From the NCBI GenBank assembly GCA_963576475.1, contig OY754978.1, positions 215,001-279,000 on the forward strand: DNA of 64,000 bases, in the 5' to 3' direction. Under the pieces are notes generated by a model. The model was not told where the DNA came from, ran no database searches, and saw nothing but the letters and a program-made list of their open reading frames with translations. This document shows, piece after piece, positions 1 through 13,565 of this stretch (position 1 is the stretch's first letter; every line of letters starts with the position of its first letter). The stretch is from Molanna angustata (taxonomy: Eukaryota; Arthropoda; Insecta; Trichoptera; Molannidae). The position numbers and the translations under genes are program-made.

Positions 1-3000
1 ATATACATTTAAATATCTTCCTTCCGCCATAATATTTTACTTTGTTATTCTTTCAGAGCTCAACATATCACATGTCACATATGTAGTTACCTATATACAT
101 ATGTAGGGTACGGTAGGTTGGTATATGTATATACATTTAAATATCTTCCTTCCGCCATAATATTTTACTTTGTTATTCTTTCAGAGCTCAACATATCACA
201 TGTCACATATGTAGTTACCTATATACATATGTAGGGTACGGTAGGTTGGTATATGTATATACATTTAAATATCTTCCTTCCGCCATAATATTTTACTTTG
301 TTATTCTTTCAGAGCTCAACATATCACATGTCACATATGTAGTTACCTATATACATATGTAGGGTACGGTAGGTTGGTATATGTATATACATTTAAATAT
401 CTTCCTTCCGCCATAATATTTTACTTTGTTATTCTTTCAGAGCTCAACATATCACATGTCACATATGTAGTTACCTATATACATATGTAGGGTACGGTAG
501 GTTGGTATATGTATATACATTTAAATATCTTCCTTCCGCCATAATATTTTACTTTGTTATTCTTTCAGAGCTCAACATATCACATGTCACATATGTAGTT
601 ACCTATATACATATGTAGGGTACGGTAGGTTGGTATATGTATATACATTTAAATATCTTCCTTCCGCCATAATATTTTACTTTGTTATTCTTTCAGAGCT
701 CAACATATCACATGTCACATATGTAGTTACCTATATACATATGTAGGGTACGGTAGGTTGGTATATGTATATACATTTAAATATCTTCCTTCCGCCATAA
801 TATTTTACTTTGTTATTCTTTCAGAGCTCAACATATCACATGTCACATATGTAGTTACCTATATACATATGTAGGGTACGGTAGGTTGGTATATGTATAT
901 ACATTTAAATATCTTCCTTCCGCCATAATATTTTACTTTGTTATTCTTTCAGAGCTCAACATATCACATGTCACATATGTAGTTACCTATATACATATGT
1001 AGGGTACGGTAGGTTGGTATATGTATATACATTTAAATATCTTCCTTCCGCCATAATATTTTACTTTGTTATTCTTTCAGAGCTCAACATATCACATGTC
1101 ACATATGTAGTTACCTATATACATATGTAGGGTACGGTAGGTTGGTATATGTATATACATTTAAATATCTTCCTTCCGCCATAATATTTTACTTTGTTAT
1201 TCTTTCAGAGCTCAACATATCACATGTCACATATGTAGTTACCTATATACATATGTAGGGTACGGTAGGTTGGTATATGTATATACATTTAAATATCTTC
1301 CTTCCGCCATAATATTTTACTTTGTTATTCTTTCAGAGCTCAACATATCACATGTCACATATGTAGTTACCTATATACATATGTAGGGTACGGTAGGTTG
1401 GTATATGTATATACATTTAAATATCTTCCTTCCGCCATAATATTTTACTTTGTTATTCTTTCAGAGCTCAACATATCACATGTCACATATGTAGTTACCT
1501 ATATACATATGTAGGGTACGGTAGGTTGGTATATGTATATACATTTAAATATCTTCCTTCCGCCATAATATTTTACTTTGTTATTCTTTCAGAGCTCAAC
1601 ATATCACATGTCACATATGTAGTTACCTATATACATATGTAGGGTACGGTAGGTTGGTATATGTATATACATTTAAATATCTTCCTTCCGCCATAATATT
1701 TTACTTTGTTATTCTTTCAGAGCTCAACATATCACATGTCACATATGTAGTTACCTATATACATATGTAGGGTACGGTAGGTTGGTATATGTATATACAT
1801 TTAAATATCTTCCTTCCGCCATAATATTTTACTTTGTTATTCTTTCAGAGCTCAACATATCACATGTCACATATGTAGTTACCTATATACATATGTAGGG
1901 TACGGTAGGTTGGTATATGTATATACATTTAAATATCTTCCTTCCGCCATAATATTTTACTTTGTTATTCTTTCAGAGCTCAACATATCACATGTCACAT
2001 ATGTAGTTACCTATATACATATGTAGGGTACGGTAGGTTGGTATATGTATATACATTTAAATATCTTCCTTCCGCCATAATATTTTACTTTGTTATTCTT
2101 TCAGAGCTCAACATATCACATGTCACATATGTAGTTACCTATATACATATGTAGGGTACGGTAGGTTGGTATATGTATATACATTTAAATATCTTCCTTC
2201 CGCCATAATATTTTACTTTGTTATTCTTTCAGAGCTCAACATATCACATGTCACATATGTAGTTACCTATATACATATGTAGGGTACGGTAGGTTGGTAT
2301 ATGTATATACATTTAAATATCTTCCTTCCGCCATAATATTTTACTTTGTTATTCTTTCAGAGCTCAACATATCACATGTCACATATGTAGTTACCTATAT
2401 ACATATGTAGGGTACGGTAGGTTGGTATATGTATATACATTTAAATATCTTCCTTCCGCCATAATATTTTACTTTGTTATTCTTTCAGAGCTCAACATAT
2501 CACATGTCACATATGTAGTTACCTATATACATATGTAGGGTACGGTAGGTTGGTATATGTATATACATTTAAATATCTTCCTTCCGCCATAATATTTTAC
2601 TTTGTTATTCTTTCAGAGCTCAACATATCACATGTCACATATGTAGTTACCTATATACATATGTAGGGTACGGTAGGTTGGTATATGTATATACATTTAA
2701 ATATCTTCCTTCCGCCATAATATTTTACTTTGTTATTCTTTCAGAGCTCAACATATCACATGTCACATATGTAGTTACCTATATACATATGTAGGGTACG
2801 GTAGGTTGGTATATGTATATACATTTAAATATCTTCCTTCCGCCATAATATTTTACTTTGTTATTCTTTCAGAGCTCAACATATCACATGTCACATATGT
2901 AGTTACCTATATACATATGTAGGGTACGGTAGGTTGGTATATGTATATACATTTAAATATCTTCCTTCCGCCATAATATTTTACTTTGTTATTCTTTCAG

Positions 3001-5928
3001 AGCTCAACATATCACATGTCACATATGTAGTTACCTATATACATATGTAGGGTACGGTAGGTTGGTATATGTATATACATTTAAATATCTTCCTTCCGCC
3101 ATAATATTTTACTTTGTTATTCTTTCAGAGCTCAACATATCACATGTCACATATGTAGTTACCTATATACATATGTAGGGTACGGTAGGTTGGTATATGT
3201 ATATACATTTAAATATCTTCCTTCCGCCATAATATTTTACTTTGTTATTCTTTCAGAGCTCAACATATCACATGTCACATATGTAGTTACCTATATACAT
3301 ATGTAGGGTACGGTAGGTTGGTATATGTATATACATTTAAATATCTTCCTTCCGCCATAATATTTTACTTTGTTATTCTTTCAGAGCTCAACATATCACA
3401 TGTCACATATGTAGTTACCTATATACATATGTAGGGTACGGTAGGTTGGTATATGTATATACATTTAAATATCTTCCTTCCGCCATAATATTTTACTTTG
3501 TTATTCTTTCAGAGCTCAACATATCACATGTCACATATGTAGTTACCTATATACATATGTAGGGTACGGTAGGTTGGTATATGTATATACATTTAAATAT
3601 CTTCCTTCCGCCATAATATTTTACTTTGTTATTCTTTCAGAGCTCAACATATCACATGTCACATGTCACATGTCACATAGTTACCTACATATATATGTAG
3701 GGTACGGTAGGTTGGTATATGTATATACATTTAAATATCTTCCTTCCGCCATAATATTTTACTTTGTTATTCTTTCAGAGCTCAACATATCACATGTCAC
3801 ATATGTAGTTACCTATATACATATGTAGGGTACGGTAGGTTGGTATATGTATATACATTTAAATATCTTCCTTCCGCCATAATATTTTACTTTGTTATTC
3901 TTTCAGAGCTCAACATATCACATGTCACATATGTAGTTACCTATATACATATGTAGGGTACGGTAGGTTGGTATATGTATATACATTTAAATATCTTCCT
4001 TCCGCCATAATATTTTACTTTGTTATTCTTTCAGAGCTCAACATATCACATGTCACATATGTAGTTACCTATATACATATGTAGGGTACGGTAGGTTGGT
4101 ATATGTATATACATTTAAATATCTTCCTTCCGCCATAATATTTTACTTTGTTATTCTTTCAGAGCTCAACATATCACATGTCACATGTCACATGTCACAT
4201 AGTTACCTACATATATATGTAGGGTACGGTAGGTTGGTATATGTATATACATTTAAATATCTTCCTTCCGCCATAATATTTTACTTTGTTATTCTTTCAG
4301 AGCTCAACATATCACATGTCACATATGTAGTTACCTATATACATATGTAGGGTACGGTAGGTTGGTATATGTATATACATTTAAATATCTTCCTTCCGCC
4401 ATAATATTTTACTTTGTTATTCTTTCAGAGCTCAACATATCACATGTCACATATGTAGTTACCTATATACATATGTAGGGTACGGTAGGTTGGTATATGT
4501 ATATACATTTAAATATCTTCCTTCCGCCATAATATTTTACTTTGTTATTCTTTCAGAGCTCAACATATCACATGTCACATATGTAGTTACCTATATACAT
4601 ATGTAGGGTACGGTAGGTTGGTATATGTATATACATTTAAATATCTTCCTTCCGCCATAATATTTTACTTTGTTATTCTTTCAGAGCTCAACATATCACA
4701 TGTCACATATGTAGTTACCTATATACATATGTAGGGTACGGTAGGTTGGTATATGTATATACATTTAAATATCTTCCTTCCGCCATAATATTTTACTTTG
4801 TTATTCTTTCAGAGCTCAACATATCACATGTCACATGTCACATGTCACATAGTTACCTACATATATATGTAGGGTACGGTAGGTTGGTATATGTATATAC
4901 ATTTAAATATCTTCCTTCCGCCATAATATTTTACTTTGTTATTCTTTCAGAGCTCAACATATCACATGTCACATATGTAGTTACCTATATACATATGTAG
5001 GGTACGGTAGGTTGGTATATGTATATACATTTAAATATCTTCCTTCCGCCATAATATTTTACTTTGTTATTCTTTCAGAGCTCAACATATCACATGTCAC
5101 ATATGTAGTTACCTATATACATATGTAGGGTACGGTAGGTTGGTATATGTATATACATTTAAATATCTTCCTTCCGCCATAATATTTTACTTTGTTATTC
5201 TTTCAGAGCTCAACATATCACATGTCACATATGTAGTTACCTATATACATATGTAGGGTACGGTAGGTTGGTATATGTATATACATTTAAATATCTTCCT
5301 TCCGCCATAATATTTTACTTTGTTATTCTTTCAGAGCTCAACATATCACATGTCACATATGTAGTTACCTATATACATATGTAGGGTACGGTAGGTTGGT
5401 ATATGTATATACATTTAAATATCTTCCTTCCGCCATAATATTTTACTTTGTTATTCTTTCAGAGCTCAACATATCACATGTCACATATGTAGTTACCTAT
5501 ATACATATGTAGGGTACGGTAGGTTGGTATATGTATATACATTTAAATATCTTCCTTCCGCCATAATATTTTACTTTGTTATTCTTTCAGAGCTCAACAT
5601 ATCACATGTCACATATGTAGTTACCTATATACATATGTAGGGTACGGTAGGTTGGTATATGTATATACATTTAAATATCTTCCTTCCGCCATAATATTTT
5701 ACTTTGTTATTCTTTCAGAGCTCAACATATCACATGTCACATATGTAGTTACCTATATACATATGTAGGGTACGGTAGGTTGGTATATGTATATACATTT
5801 AAATATCTTCCTTCCGCCATAATATTTTACTTTGTTATTCTTTCAGAGCTCAACATATCACATGTCACATGTCACATGTCACATAGTTACCTACATATAT
5901 ATGTAGGGTACGGTAGGTTGGTATATGT
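1..5928. repeat. 128-bp satellite array, 46 units
   Basis: Head-to-tail repeat. The first 28 units (1-3584) are exactly 128 bp and look identical. Four units, starting at 3585, 4107, 4757 and 5791, are 138 bp because ACATGTC is repeated and the following TATATACATATG stretch is altered. The other 42 units are 128 bp, and 42x128 + 4x138 = 5928, matching the array end. The last unit is a 138-bp variant and the sequence diverges at about 5935. Each unit contains ACATATGT/ATATGTAT self-complementary pieces and, on plus, a pyrimidine-rich tract ending TTTCAG. The array runs off the left edge. The 84-codon open frames here exist only because 138-bp units shift the frame. Confidence 0.97.
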
Positions 5929-7180
5929 ATATATATTTAAATATTTTGAACTGTAGAATTATATAAATCATTCAACTTCAGTTTATTTATATATTATTTA
6001 TTTATTTTATTATATTTTTAATATTTATTTATTTAACCATAAAAATACACATTTAAAATAACTGCTTCACTAGAGTTAATCTATTCTAGAGTATGTAGCT
6101 ACCTGTACATTTGTGAATTGTTGTTATATTTAATACCTACCTACATTCTAATTAAAACTAATATTTAATGGAAAAAACATCTATGAACTTAGGCTAAATT
6201 TATGATAGTATTTTTAAATAAAATCATTAGAATTTAAATAATTACATCTTATGAATGATATGTACCTACCTACTAATTACCTATTAGTTACCTGAGACAA
6301 GTCGAATAGCAAAACAAATCATAAAAAAAACAAATCTTAAAGTCATACTTTTAAGTGTAAAATATATACCTAATTTAATTATCTTACTCAATGCACAAAC
6401 AAAATTATAATTGCTAAAAAAAATAATTGTACCGTTGCACCGAGTTTATAAAAAAAATATATCACTAAAGTGAACTAAAAATTTTATACTGCCTTCAGAA
6501 TAAACAAATATTAATGTCATCCTGACTGTCAATTTTCAATACATCAACCATAGGTATAATAGGTACATACATAATATTATGACAGACAAATAAATATGTA
6601 GGTAGGTACTACATAAGTATCACATGTTTATACAAAGCAAGCAATGAGATTCCCTAACCTAACCTAAACGTCCAGATCCCAAACTTTATACAACAAATAC
6701 AGTTTTTGTTGTTGAACAAAGAAATATAAAATTACACAGTCGCTAATATTATTATTGCACTTCTCTCTCCTCATTCAATATCTCTACCTACCTACCTACC
6801 TACCTACATGTTTATCTTACTACCTATACAATTATTAAATATAATTTAATACGTTATAATATATTATTATGATAGGAGCGGTGCAGTACCTACCTACCTA
6901 CCTACCTACAGAATATAATAGAACATGCACAAGTATTAAACTATTGAACTTCACAAGAGGATCAAATAATATGGAAGCCACCTGGAATAACTTAAATACT
7001 GTATATGGTTGTAATATATAGACTACAGGGTTATCAACCACTCTCATAATATTATTATTTTGTAGTTAACAAGAATTATACTAGGTATATAGGTATTATA
7101 TTAAAAACTAAGTGACTTTCTATAACGAGACAACTCGGTATGAAATCTACTCGTGGATAGTGAACCATACGAACATGTCA
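5929..7180. other. AT-rich non-coding stretch
   Basis: No gene seen. It holds two (CTAC)n microsatellites near 6785-6808 and 6889-6910 and many single TAGGTA/TACCTA blocks. Confidence 0.6.
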
Positions 7181-7740
7181 CAAAATACTTGGAAGTCGAC
7201 ATTTGCAAATCACAAACTGAGAAAGCAGTGGTCGCTGCCGCTTGTCTGAGGGACATTGTTTTGAAAATAACCACATCCTAACAGAGAGTACATCTCGTCT
7301 CGAATATACAAGACACGTATACGATCCATCATGACCTATAGGTAGGTACGATTGGAGCCAGAGCGGTCCCCGCTAGAACAAAGAGTCTGCTCCGAATGAC
7401 AAAGATGATAAACCTACACTCCATCGCGGGATTCACCTGCATTGATTGAATGATGCGGAGCACAGATATTAGAAAGAAAGATCTGCGACGTTAGGGATAT
7501 CGTCAGATTGATGGTGCAGGAGACGAAGACGATTCTGGCGGGACCACGTGGCGATAATATGAGACAACAAGTTAGGTACCTAAAATTGTCTCCCAACAAA
7601 TTAATTTTGACAATCGACTACGAAGTAGACCACCTAAAATATGGCTCGCGGGAGGGACGCACTTTCTGAAAAGAAGAGCAAGTTTCCAGAACCTGTAGGT
7701 ACGAGAAGAGGTAGAATAACTTTTCCCTGTTGGAGGTAGG
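7180..7740 (+). mobile_element. Decayed LINE 3' ORF fragment
   Basis: Translation of plus frames gives pieces typical of the region downstream of the reverse transcriptase in insect non-LTR elements: SLLRMTKMINLHSIAGFT near 7380-7434 and RLRSRPPKIWLAGGTHF near 7616-7668. They lie in different frames separated by stops, so it is a relic. GC content is higher than the flanks. The clade cannot be fixed without a search. Confidence 0.55.
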
Positions 7741-9320
7741 CAATGAGAACCAAACACCATCTCTCTTTACTTGTTATATTTCTCGTTAAACGTACCTACA
7801 TACCTAATATGTACCTACCTACTTCATCTCTGATATTGTTCTATATAAATCTCTGATACCAGCCTCTTATAGATTAGGTAGATACCTACTATCATAAATA
7901 TATAATTTATTTATTTATTTATTTCACCATAATTATTCTTCTCTAGTCAGCCTTATTTACTTTTTTTAACATACGTTAATTCTCTCGTTCCTCATTCTTT
8001 GTACCCATGGTCATTATTAAAATATATGTAGGTATCTACATAATATTATACTAAGACATTTTCATCGTACACTCAATAGGTAAGTACAATTGTATTGTCT
8101 ATTGAATTTAATTGAATGTCCTTGTTGGAGCAAATGGACTGCCATGGAATGGAAGTTTGGCCTAATATTTCGAAGGGAGCATAAAACGATGAAGGTAAAT
8201 TTATTGTACCTACATACTTACCGCCAGCCGCGACGAACCTAAGAACGACGAACGTGAAGTGCTGTGAGTCATCTCTTGAAGGTACTGCTTGTATAAGTAT
8301 AGTTATTTCTTTTTCGAAGGCATACATTATCTATGCTCCGGATATGAACAAGGAGAGGAGTCAAAATGGATGTCCCCAACAGTCCTACATCCACATGTGT
8401 TGTGCTATTAATTATTTTACTAACCATACGTTATACTTTTTGTCATGGCTTTTCAGTTCAACTCAATTTCTTGTCAAACTGTTAAAAATTTGAACCGATT
8501 TGTACATTCGACGAAGAAGAATAATCCCTTTTTATTTAGTCAAAAAAGAATTTAGTAAAATTAAATTAATTAATGTCAGGTGTAGGTACTTTAAAACGTG
8601 TCACACGATAAACAAAGTAGGTAATATCGGCATTACATACATTCGGTCGTGGAGTAGACCGATTGACGATTTACGCATACCTATATCTGCCATTTGCGCA
8701 CCCCACGTGACGTACATACTCAAAAAATTTGCCATTACCTATTTAGGTATTTTTTATTGTATAATCATATTTATAGTTACCTACTTTTACTTCACGTATA
8801 GGTAATCGTCTTATGCATGGTTTGATTAATGTGGCAACTTGGTATTTGGTGAGTGTTTAATAAATATTTCACAAAGTAAATAAAAATAGTACAAAACCGT
8901 GGCTACAATCAGAAAATATTCAATAAATCAATAATATAAATAAATTTACCTATAAGTGTTGCCTGCCTACATAATTGAATTTGTCATTTTCTTTACAATT
9001 AAATAGGTAGGTATGGACTGTGGCAACCCACGATATTATGTATGTATATGAATATTGTCAAAACAGTAATTATTGTTGTTGGAGGTGCGTTTCGCTATTG
9101 TTATACATCTCATATTCAGGGGATACTAAGTAACTATGTACCTACCAACTGTATGTTATTGGTTCAGTGAGATCTATACAATAATTAAATAAACTCCGTC
9201 TCCGTTATTGTTACAACTATTACATATTATTTAGGTACCTACCTACCTAAATAATATTATTTGATATATTATGTACCTACCTATATTATCATATATGCAA
9301 GTACCTACTTACATACATAG
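7741..9320. other. Non-coding stretch
   Basis: No gene recognised. TACC microsatellite fragments occur. The bases around 8829-8878 (ATGTGGCAACTTGGTATTTG...) match the tail of the SINE-1 family and are probably a short relic of it. Confidence 0.5.
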
Positions 9321-9324
9321 GTAC

Positions 9325-9388
9325 ATATTATCCAACTGTCGAGTTGTTAAGAGAACAAAGTTCTCTAGAACAAATCGACAGTTGGAAT
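9325..9388. repeat. Hairpin made of family-M ends
   Basis: TATCCAACTGTCGAGTTGTT is followed by AAGAGAAC, a short loop and the inverse complement ending AACAAATCGACAGTTGGAATA. The same end sequence opens the longer copies at about 25163 and 48122, so this looks like two ends joined head to head. Confidence 0.7.
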
Positions 9389-10121
9389 ATACAAAATACC
9401 TAAAGAGAGCGTTGGCTACAATCCACATTTTTTATTTCATTCTTAACTTTAATAGGTAGGTACCTACTGGTTAATATCTTTTAATATTGTGTTGAGGTTG
9501 TGGAAATTCATTAAAAAATAACAAATTTAGTTACTTTGTTTATTCCCACTAAATTGTTAGTTTTGATATGCAACAACTACCTCTTCTTCAGGTGTGTCAA
9601 TAGGTACTATTTAAAATTGCCTACCTAAATTTAAAATTTGTAGAAAAAAAAAATTGTGAAAATATATATATATATAGGTATATATAAAAATGCGCTTTAT
9701 ATATCAAAACAAAATTATTAATAAGTATTCCCTTTGTATATGCAGTTTTTTTAACTACGCGTTTCGATACGTTTGTGTTTTCATCGGGCGAATGACAATA
9801 GTGCGATGAATAAAAATTGCAACTAAAAATTGTTAAATAAAATAGCTAGGTACTCATAAAAGTACATCTACCACCGAAACACTAATTATAACATACACAC
9901 TGTTGTTTTGGAGTTGATAAACAAAAATTTGGTTATGTTTTATGGTTGTTATAATTATGCAGGTAAGCGTTTATGTATGTATAAGTATGTACCTATTTCT
10001 CAATGTTGTAGTTTTACGACACGAAGTATGATAATTAGATAGATAGGAAGGGACCTACCTAGCTTAGATAACAATGTTCAATAAATAAATATCTCAATTA
10101 AATTATGAATAAAAAAAACTT

Positions 10122-10193
10122 GGGCTCGTCCGGGATTTGAACCCGGGACCTCTCGCACCCAAAGCGAGAATCATACCCCTAGACCAACGAGCC
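10122..10193 (-). tRNA. tRNA-Pro (UGG)
   Basis: The minus strand folds as a 72-nt cloverleaf. The acceptor stem GGCTCGT pairs with ACGAGCC. The D arm carries the A-box-like GGTCTAGGGGTATG. The anticodon stem CTCGC/GCGAG holds loop TTTGGGT (anticodon TGG, proline). The T arm is CCCGG with loop TTCAAAT. A run of eight T's follows on the minus strand (10112-10119), the usual RNA polymerase III terminator. It has no SINE-like tail, so I call it a genuine gene. Confidence 0.95.
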
Positions 10194-10568
10194 GATATCA
10201 TTCATCGTCAAATAATTATATCGAGTCTTGTATAAATTTAACAACATGTAGTGTGAGTTGTGTTTATCAAATTACGTAATGCAAGCACCAGGTAAGCCTC
10301 TCGACCATTCCAACAGTCAATTAGTTCATGTTATGTACTGACGTGCGATTGGACTGTGACCATTCATTGCTAGTCTGATGCTGATAATAAAATAACTGTT
10401 CATTTTGATATTTGCTGACATACTGAGATATTTTTACTATATTTGTATTCTACTCATATAAAAAAATGTATTTTTACTCCTCACTAACCCAAGGGGATAT
10501 AGTGGGGAGTTATGATTTTGCATTTTTTTTTATTTCAGTATCTACTTTTAAAGTTTCATCACAATGTA

Positions 10569-10610
<42 letters not shown>
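10569..10610. repeat. (TG)n microsatellite
   Basis: About 21 perfect TG dinucleotides. The apparent open frame over it is an artefact of the repeat. Confidence 0.95.
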
Positions 10611-10612
<2 letters not shown>

Positions 10613-10890
10613 ATGTGCTGTGTGCTGTATGCTATGTACGGCGTATTTATTTTACTTTATCGATTAAAGATTAAAGTACCTACTGATTCGATTCTTTTAA
10701 AATTTTGTAAATTTGTAAATCCAATACTGGCTTAGACCCCATTAGATTTTAAAGGATATCTGAATAGTGGTTCTCAATTTTTTAACTGTCAAATATTTCA
10801 AAGTGACCCCAAGCTCAGGAAACTTACAATTTTAAAGTTTTATTTCCAAATTGGTAAAAAGGCACATAACTTTCATAAAATGGCATTGAA

Positions 10891-11062
10891 GAATTAATTT
10901 ATATTTTTAATAAATAAAAATAAAAACACTTGTTTAGAATTAATTCCACTATTTATTATTATTCTAAACAAGTGTTTTTATTTTTATTTTAATTCTAAAA
11001 TATTTAATTCTAATTCTAAACAAGTGTTATTATTTTTATTTATTAAAAATATAAATTAATTT
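10891..11062. mobile_element. Three-armed fold-back repeat
   Basis: The left arm (10891-10945, with AAACACTTGTTTAGAATTAA) is the inverse complement of the right arm (about 11008-11062). A third partial arm with TTCTAAACAAGTGTTTTTAT lies between them (about 10961-11000). It is likely a non-autonomous hairpin element with one arm duplicated. No coding capacity. Confidence 0.7.
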
Positions 11063-11722
11063 AAATGGAATTCCATCAAGAACTGACGATCAAAAAGTTA
11101 AATCTAATTGGCATTGAAGAGTTATCAAGTTTTCGTAATAAAATATTTAACTAAAAAATAATTTAACAAACTCATTTCATGAAAATGCTAGGTATTTTCC
11201 ATATAAAATTTGAATACTTTATAGAAAGACTTGTTAGTGAGGAGTTTGGCGTTGGCCACAACCCACTCGTTCACTATATCTTTTGTATACATTGCATTGT
11301 GTCCACTATACATATTTTTTTGTAGATATTTTACATTTACGATTCATTGTTTTAAAAATATTATATTAATATTTTATTGATTTACAGAACCAACAGTTTA
11401 CTAAATCAAGTTATAAACCTTTTAAAGTTCTTTTAAATAATTTAATTTAAATTAAGTAATATATTTAATAATTGCAATTTTTTTTAAACATAAGAAAGTA
11501 GGTAGGTACTTTAAAACATTCGGAAGGTTCCCATGGATGGAATATACCTACTAGTTAATATAATATAGGTATATGTGTCTAAAGGTAGGTTTTTACATAT
11601 TTTAATCTACCTCAATGTCAATTTTGACTGGTACAATTTAATTTAGTGTAATTTGCAATTCGAGTGCAAATAGCGCATATTATACACACTAGTGGAATTA
11701 ATTTTTAAAATAAGGTTAAATT
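11063..11722. other. AT-rich non-coding stretch
   Basis: No gene, RNA gene or clear repeat seen. Confidence 0.5.
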
Positions 11723-11956
11723 GTCGGCCTTCGTGGCTCAGTTGGTTGGGTATCTGACTGCTGATCCAAAGGTCCCGGGTTCGATTCCCGGTGGAGACAC
11801 AGTTTTTAATTGTGTTTTCAGTCTGGATCTGTGAGACGATTAATATCGTAAGTCTCCAGAATGTGGCAACTTGTTATTGGGTGCGTGTCAAATTAATATT
11901 TGACATAGTACCTGTTAGTTGCCCGAGAAGCAATATTAAATAAATAAATAAATAAA
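11723..11956 (+). mobile_element. SINE-1 (tRNA-derived), full-length copy
   Basis: The head is tRNA-like, with A box TGGCTCAGTTGG and B box GGTTCGATTCC at the usual spacing. A shared body follows (CAGTCTGGATCTGTGAGACG, then AGAATGTGGCAACTTG) and the tail is (AAAT)n. Other copies are at 38165-38375, 40310-40570, 52657-52889, 58146-58275 and 59151-59360. Confidence 0.9.
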
Positions 11957-12165
11957 TTATTTTCATTCTTATCATCTTGATGTATTTTTGTGAACAATTT
12001 TTTGGTGTTGTACAATTTACATAAAAGGTACTTTGTTTGTTACTTACATAGTCTTATAATTTGTTAACCTGTTTGGTTTAAAGAATTTTCCATATTACAA
12101 TAAACCCACCTACAATATTTATATGTATTTTGTACAAAAGTAATAATAAATAAATACATGTATAC

Positions 12166-12262
12166 CATCATAACATATACCACAATGGGAGGTAACCAGC
12201 GACAGGTGTGTGGATGTGCCTTATCTTATAAAAAAGGAAGCATATGAATAAAATAAATGATT
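12166..12262. repeat. Family-R dispersed repeat fragment
   Basis: It shares ACCATCATAACATAT...CCAGCGACAGGTGTG...TTATAAAAA with copies at 29278, 36950, 45735, 46870 and 55400. Family R may be a LINE 3' end, because the GGTATG edge also borders the LINE relic at 18196. Confidence 0.6.
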
Positions 12263-12345
12263 ATTTTTATGATTAAATTTATTATGGTACCTCTAGATAT
12301 ATGTAAGATAATGTAAATACTAAAAATAAATATACAATTTGAATT

Positions 12346-12759
12346 GACCTACCTACATATACCTACCTATTGTCTAAATGACATGTCATAATTGTCATGA
12401 ATTTAATTTGAATTAACCTACCTACATATACCTACCTATTGTCTAAATGACATGTCATAATTGTCATGAATTTAATTTGAATTAACCTACCTACATATAC
12501 CTACCTATTGTCTAAATGACATGTCATATTTGTCATGAATTTAATTTGAATTAACCTACCTACATATACCTACCTATTGTCTAAACGACATGTCATAATT
12601 GTCATGAATTTAATTTGAATTAACCTACCTACATATGTATACCTACATATTGTCTAAATGACATGTCATAATTGTCATGAATTTAATTTGAATTAACCTA
12701 CCTACATATACCTACCTATTGTCTAAATGACATGTCATAATTGTCATGAATTTAATTTC
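12346..12759. repeat. 69-bp tandem repeat, 6 units
   Basis: Units start at 12346, 12415, 12484, 12553, 12622 and 12695. The fifth is 73 bp, with an extra GTAT. Each unit carries ATGACATGTCAT (a perfect 12-bp palindrome, altered in two units) next to ATTGTCATGAATT, and begins with TACC repeats. Confidence 0.95.
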
Positions 12760-13565
12760 AACAAAGAACGACAGAAAACATTTCTTCTTACTAAACCGGT
12801 CGGTATACGTGATCACCATACATGATTGTGCAAAGTTCACCCTTTGTGCCTTTCGTAGGGTTTCTATTTATTAATTTATCTTTTTCGTGTACATCAAGTG
12901 GACAAATGCGGGGTATTTGCCATAAGGTAATTTCTTCCAACCAACCCGTACAACGTGAAGTGCATAATATATTGAATTTGGTACTTTTGAAAGTATAATA
13001 ATACAAATTAGAAAGAAAAAATAACATCTCACATATCTATCAATTAGGAAAGGAAGGATGTAGTAGGAATGTTCAGGAACTATTTGACAAATAATAATAA
13101 TCTGACATAGTAATGAGAAACAAAAAGTTAATTCTTGAAATGAATTTCACTAGTATACCTATTGGTACCTAAATGTATACATAATAAATCGGTTCAAGTT
13201 ACCAATAGTTAGGTACCTACTTGAAACGGTTTGCCTGTAATTAGAGTAATAAATAATTATTTACCAGACATCACTTATTCCCATACATATGTGTACTTTG
13301 TTAAGTCACGATCGATCTTGGGACCTCAGGTTGGTAGAACAGCGCTCAACTACAGACAGTTCATTGTTTAGTATTTACATACATCGATCTACATATTATT
13401 TTATCTTATCTGAACTGCATAATATTTTTGATGTTACAAGAAATATATATATTTATGTGAATATAAGTCAATAAATAAATGTGTATGTTAAATAAAAAAT
13501 TTGAGGTTGAATAATATTTCGTCGAACATTGTCACTGTCATAATTCCATTGTCATTGTCAAGGTC

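Noticed and set aside
3574..5000. Three identical 84-codon open frames
   Set aside because: They are created by the 138-bp satellite variants followed by a 128-bp unit; no codon-level signal.
6653..6670. CCTAACCTAACCTAA as insect telomere repeat
   Set aside because: Only about three units, and similar TACC-like motifs are everywhere in this DNA; no telomeric array.
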